Part shown: positions 38,798-38,938 of the stretch, piece by piece
Numbering within the stretch: the stretch's first letter is position 1
How the letters are laid out: each line of letters begins with the position of its first letter
Assembly: GCA_021202155.1 (NCBI GenBank)
Contig: JAJQDP010000015.1
Coordinates: 1 to 38,938, forward strand
Direction: 5' to 3'
DNA: 38,938 nucleotides
Origin: Oscillospiraceae bacterium
GTDB lineage: Bacteria; Bacillota; Clostridia; Oscillospirales; Ruminococcaceae
Notes under the pieces: generated by a model
Databases searched by the model: none
The model's input: the letters and a program-made list of their open reading frames with translations, nothing else
Told to the model about the DNA's origin: nothing
Program-made: the position numbers and the translations under genes

Positions 38798-38900
38798 ACC
38801 CCTCAGTCAGCCTTCGGCTGACAGCTCCCCTTTCAGGGGAGCCTGATTTCCTCCTCCAGAAAGCTTCTGATAGAAGCAGTTAAAGCCTCCCCTGAAAGGG
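38798..38900. repeat. R2 repeat, truncated copy at the right edge
   Basis: ACCCCTCAGTCAGCC and CTCCCCTTTCAGGGGAG start a normal R2, but it is cut in the second stem after CCTCCCCTGAAAGGG. The remaining bases to 38938 match nothing else seen here except the left edge. Confidence 0.85.
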
Positions 38901-38914
38901 CATACGCGTACACT
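38899..38914. repeat. Right-edge inverted sequence
   Basis: GGCATACGCGTACACT is the inverse of positions 1-16 with 15 of 16 bases matching. The 24 bases beyond it (to 38938) are of unknown nature. Confidence 0.45.
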
Positions 38915-38938
38915 TAAGCGAAATTGGCAACAAAGTCA

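Overview
The window looks like a chromosomal contig from an anaerobic gut-type member of the Firmicutes (class Clostridia, probably Oscillospiraceae/Ruminococcaceae-like). The evidence is an L10-leader-controlled rplJ-rplL unit, a clostridial-order rnfCDGEAB operon, an ACT/UPF0210 gene pair, consensus sigma-A promoters (TTGACA, 17 bp, TATAAT), AGGAGG-type ribosome sites, and several families of palindromic intergenic repeats. The species assignment is inference. No prophage, CRISPR array or intact insertion sequence was found.

Layout. 1-2305 (+): a truncated repeat, the L10 leader, rplJ and rplL, then a complete type III (RNA-protein) toxin-antitoxin locus: a consensus promoter, two 46-47 nt pseudoknot repeats, an attenuating terminator and a ToxN/AbiQ/CptN-like endoRNase. 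2308-14289 (-): tRNA-Arg and metG; UPF0210 and its ACT partner; then one long unit rnfC-D-G-E-A-B-apbE-(NusG_II)-(Gx transporter)-tcdA, with 4-nt ATGA overlaps at most junctions. 14830-17562 (+): secA. 17947-18953: a Phd-type antitoxin with a frameshifted ParE/RelE toxin, and a divergent orphan antitoxin-like gene. 19069-23787 (+): a DUF1015 protein, a helicase IV-like UvrD-family helicase, a putative permuted papain-like hydrolase, then tRNA-Met and tRNA-Glu. 23977-28190 (-): an orphan HicB, a secreted FN3 protein, an AlbA_2/ATPase regulator and an M28 peptidase. 28430-35550 (+): nth, a HAD phosphatase, a PD-(D/E)XK Rpn-type nuclease with a duplicated tail gene, an ABC exporter, an XRE regulator with DUF3169 and DUF3267 membrane proteins, and luxS. 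36057-38625 (-): a small lipoprotein, a CBS-pair protein and a VanY-like D,D-carboxypeptidase lipoprotein.

How the genes work together. Rnf couples ferredoxin oxidation to NAD+ reduction and ion pumping. ApbE, encoded last in the overlapping chain, would attach FMN to RnfG (SGAT motif) and RnfD (SSAT motif). NusG_II and Gx proteins follow in the same direction. The window holds one complete type III TA module, one broken type II module and two antitoxin-like orphans.

Repeats. Most intergenic gaps hold palindromic repeats, named here R1 (GTAGGGGCGG ends), R2 (CCCCTC/GAGGGG with nested hairpins), R3 (ATTACGC/ATTACGA runs), R4 (GTGAATTTTCAC) and R5 (arrays of small hairpins separated by ATTTCATC). 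R1 and R2/R3 fragments often supply the stop codon or last codons of genes. Some copies lie in inferred 5' UTRs, and half R2 copies look like intrinsic terminators. The two window edges carry a near-identical 16-nt inverted sequence, each next to a broken R2 copy.
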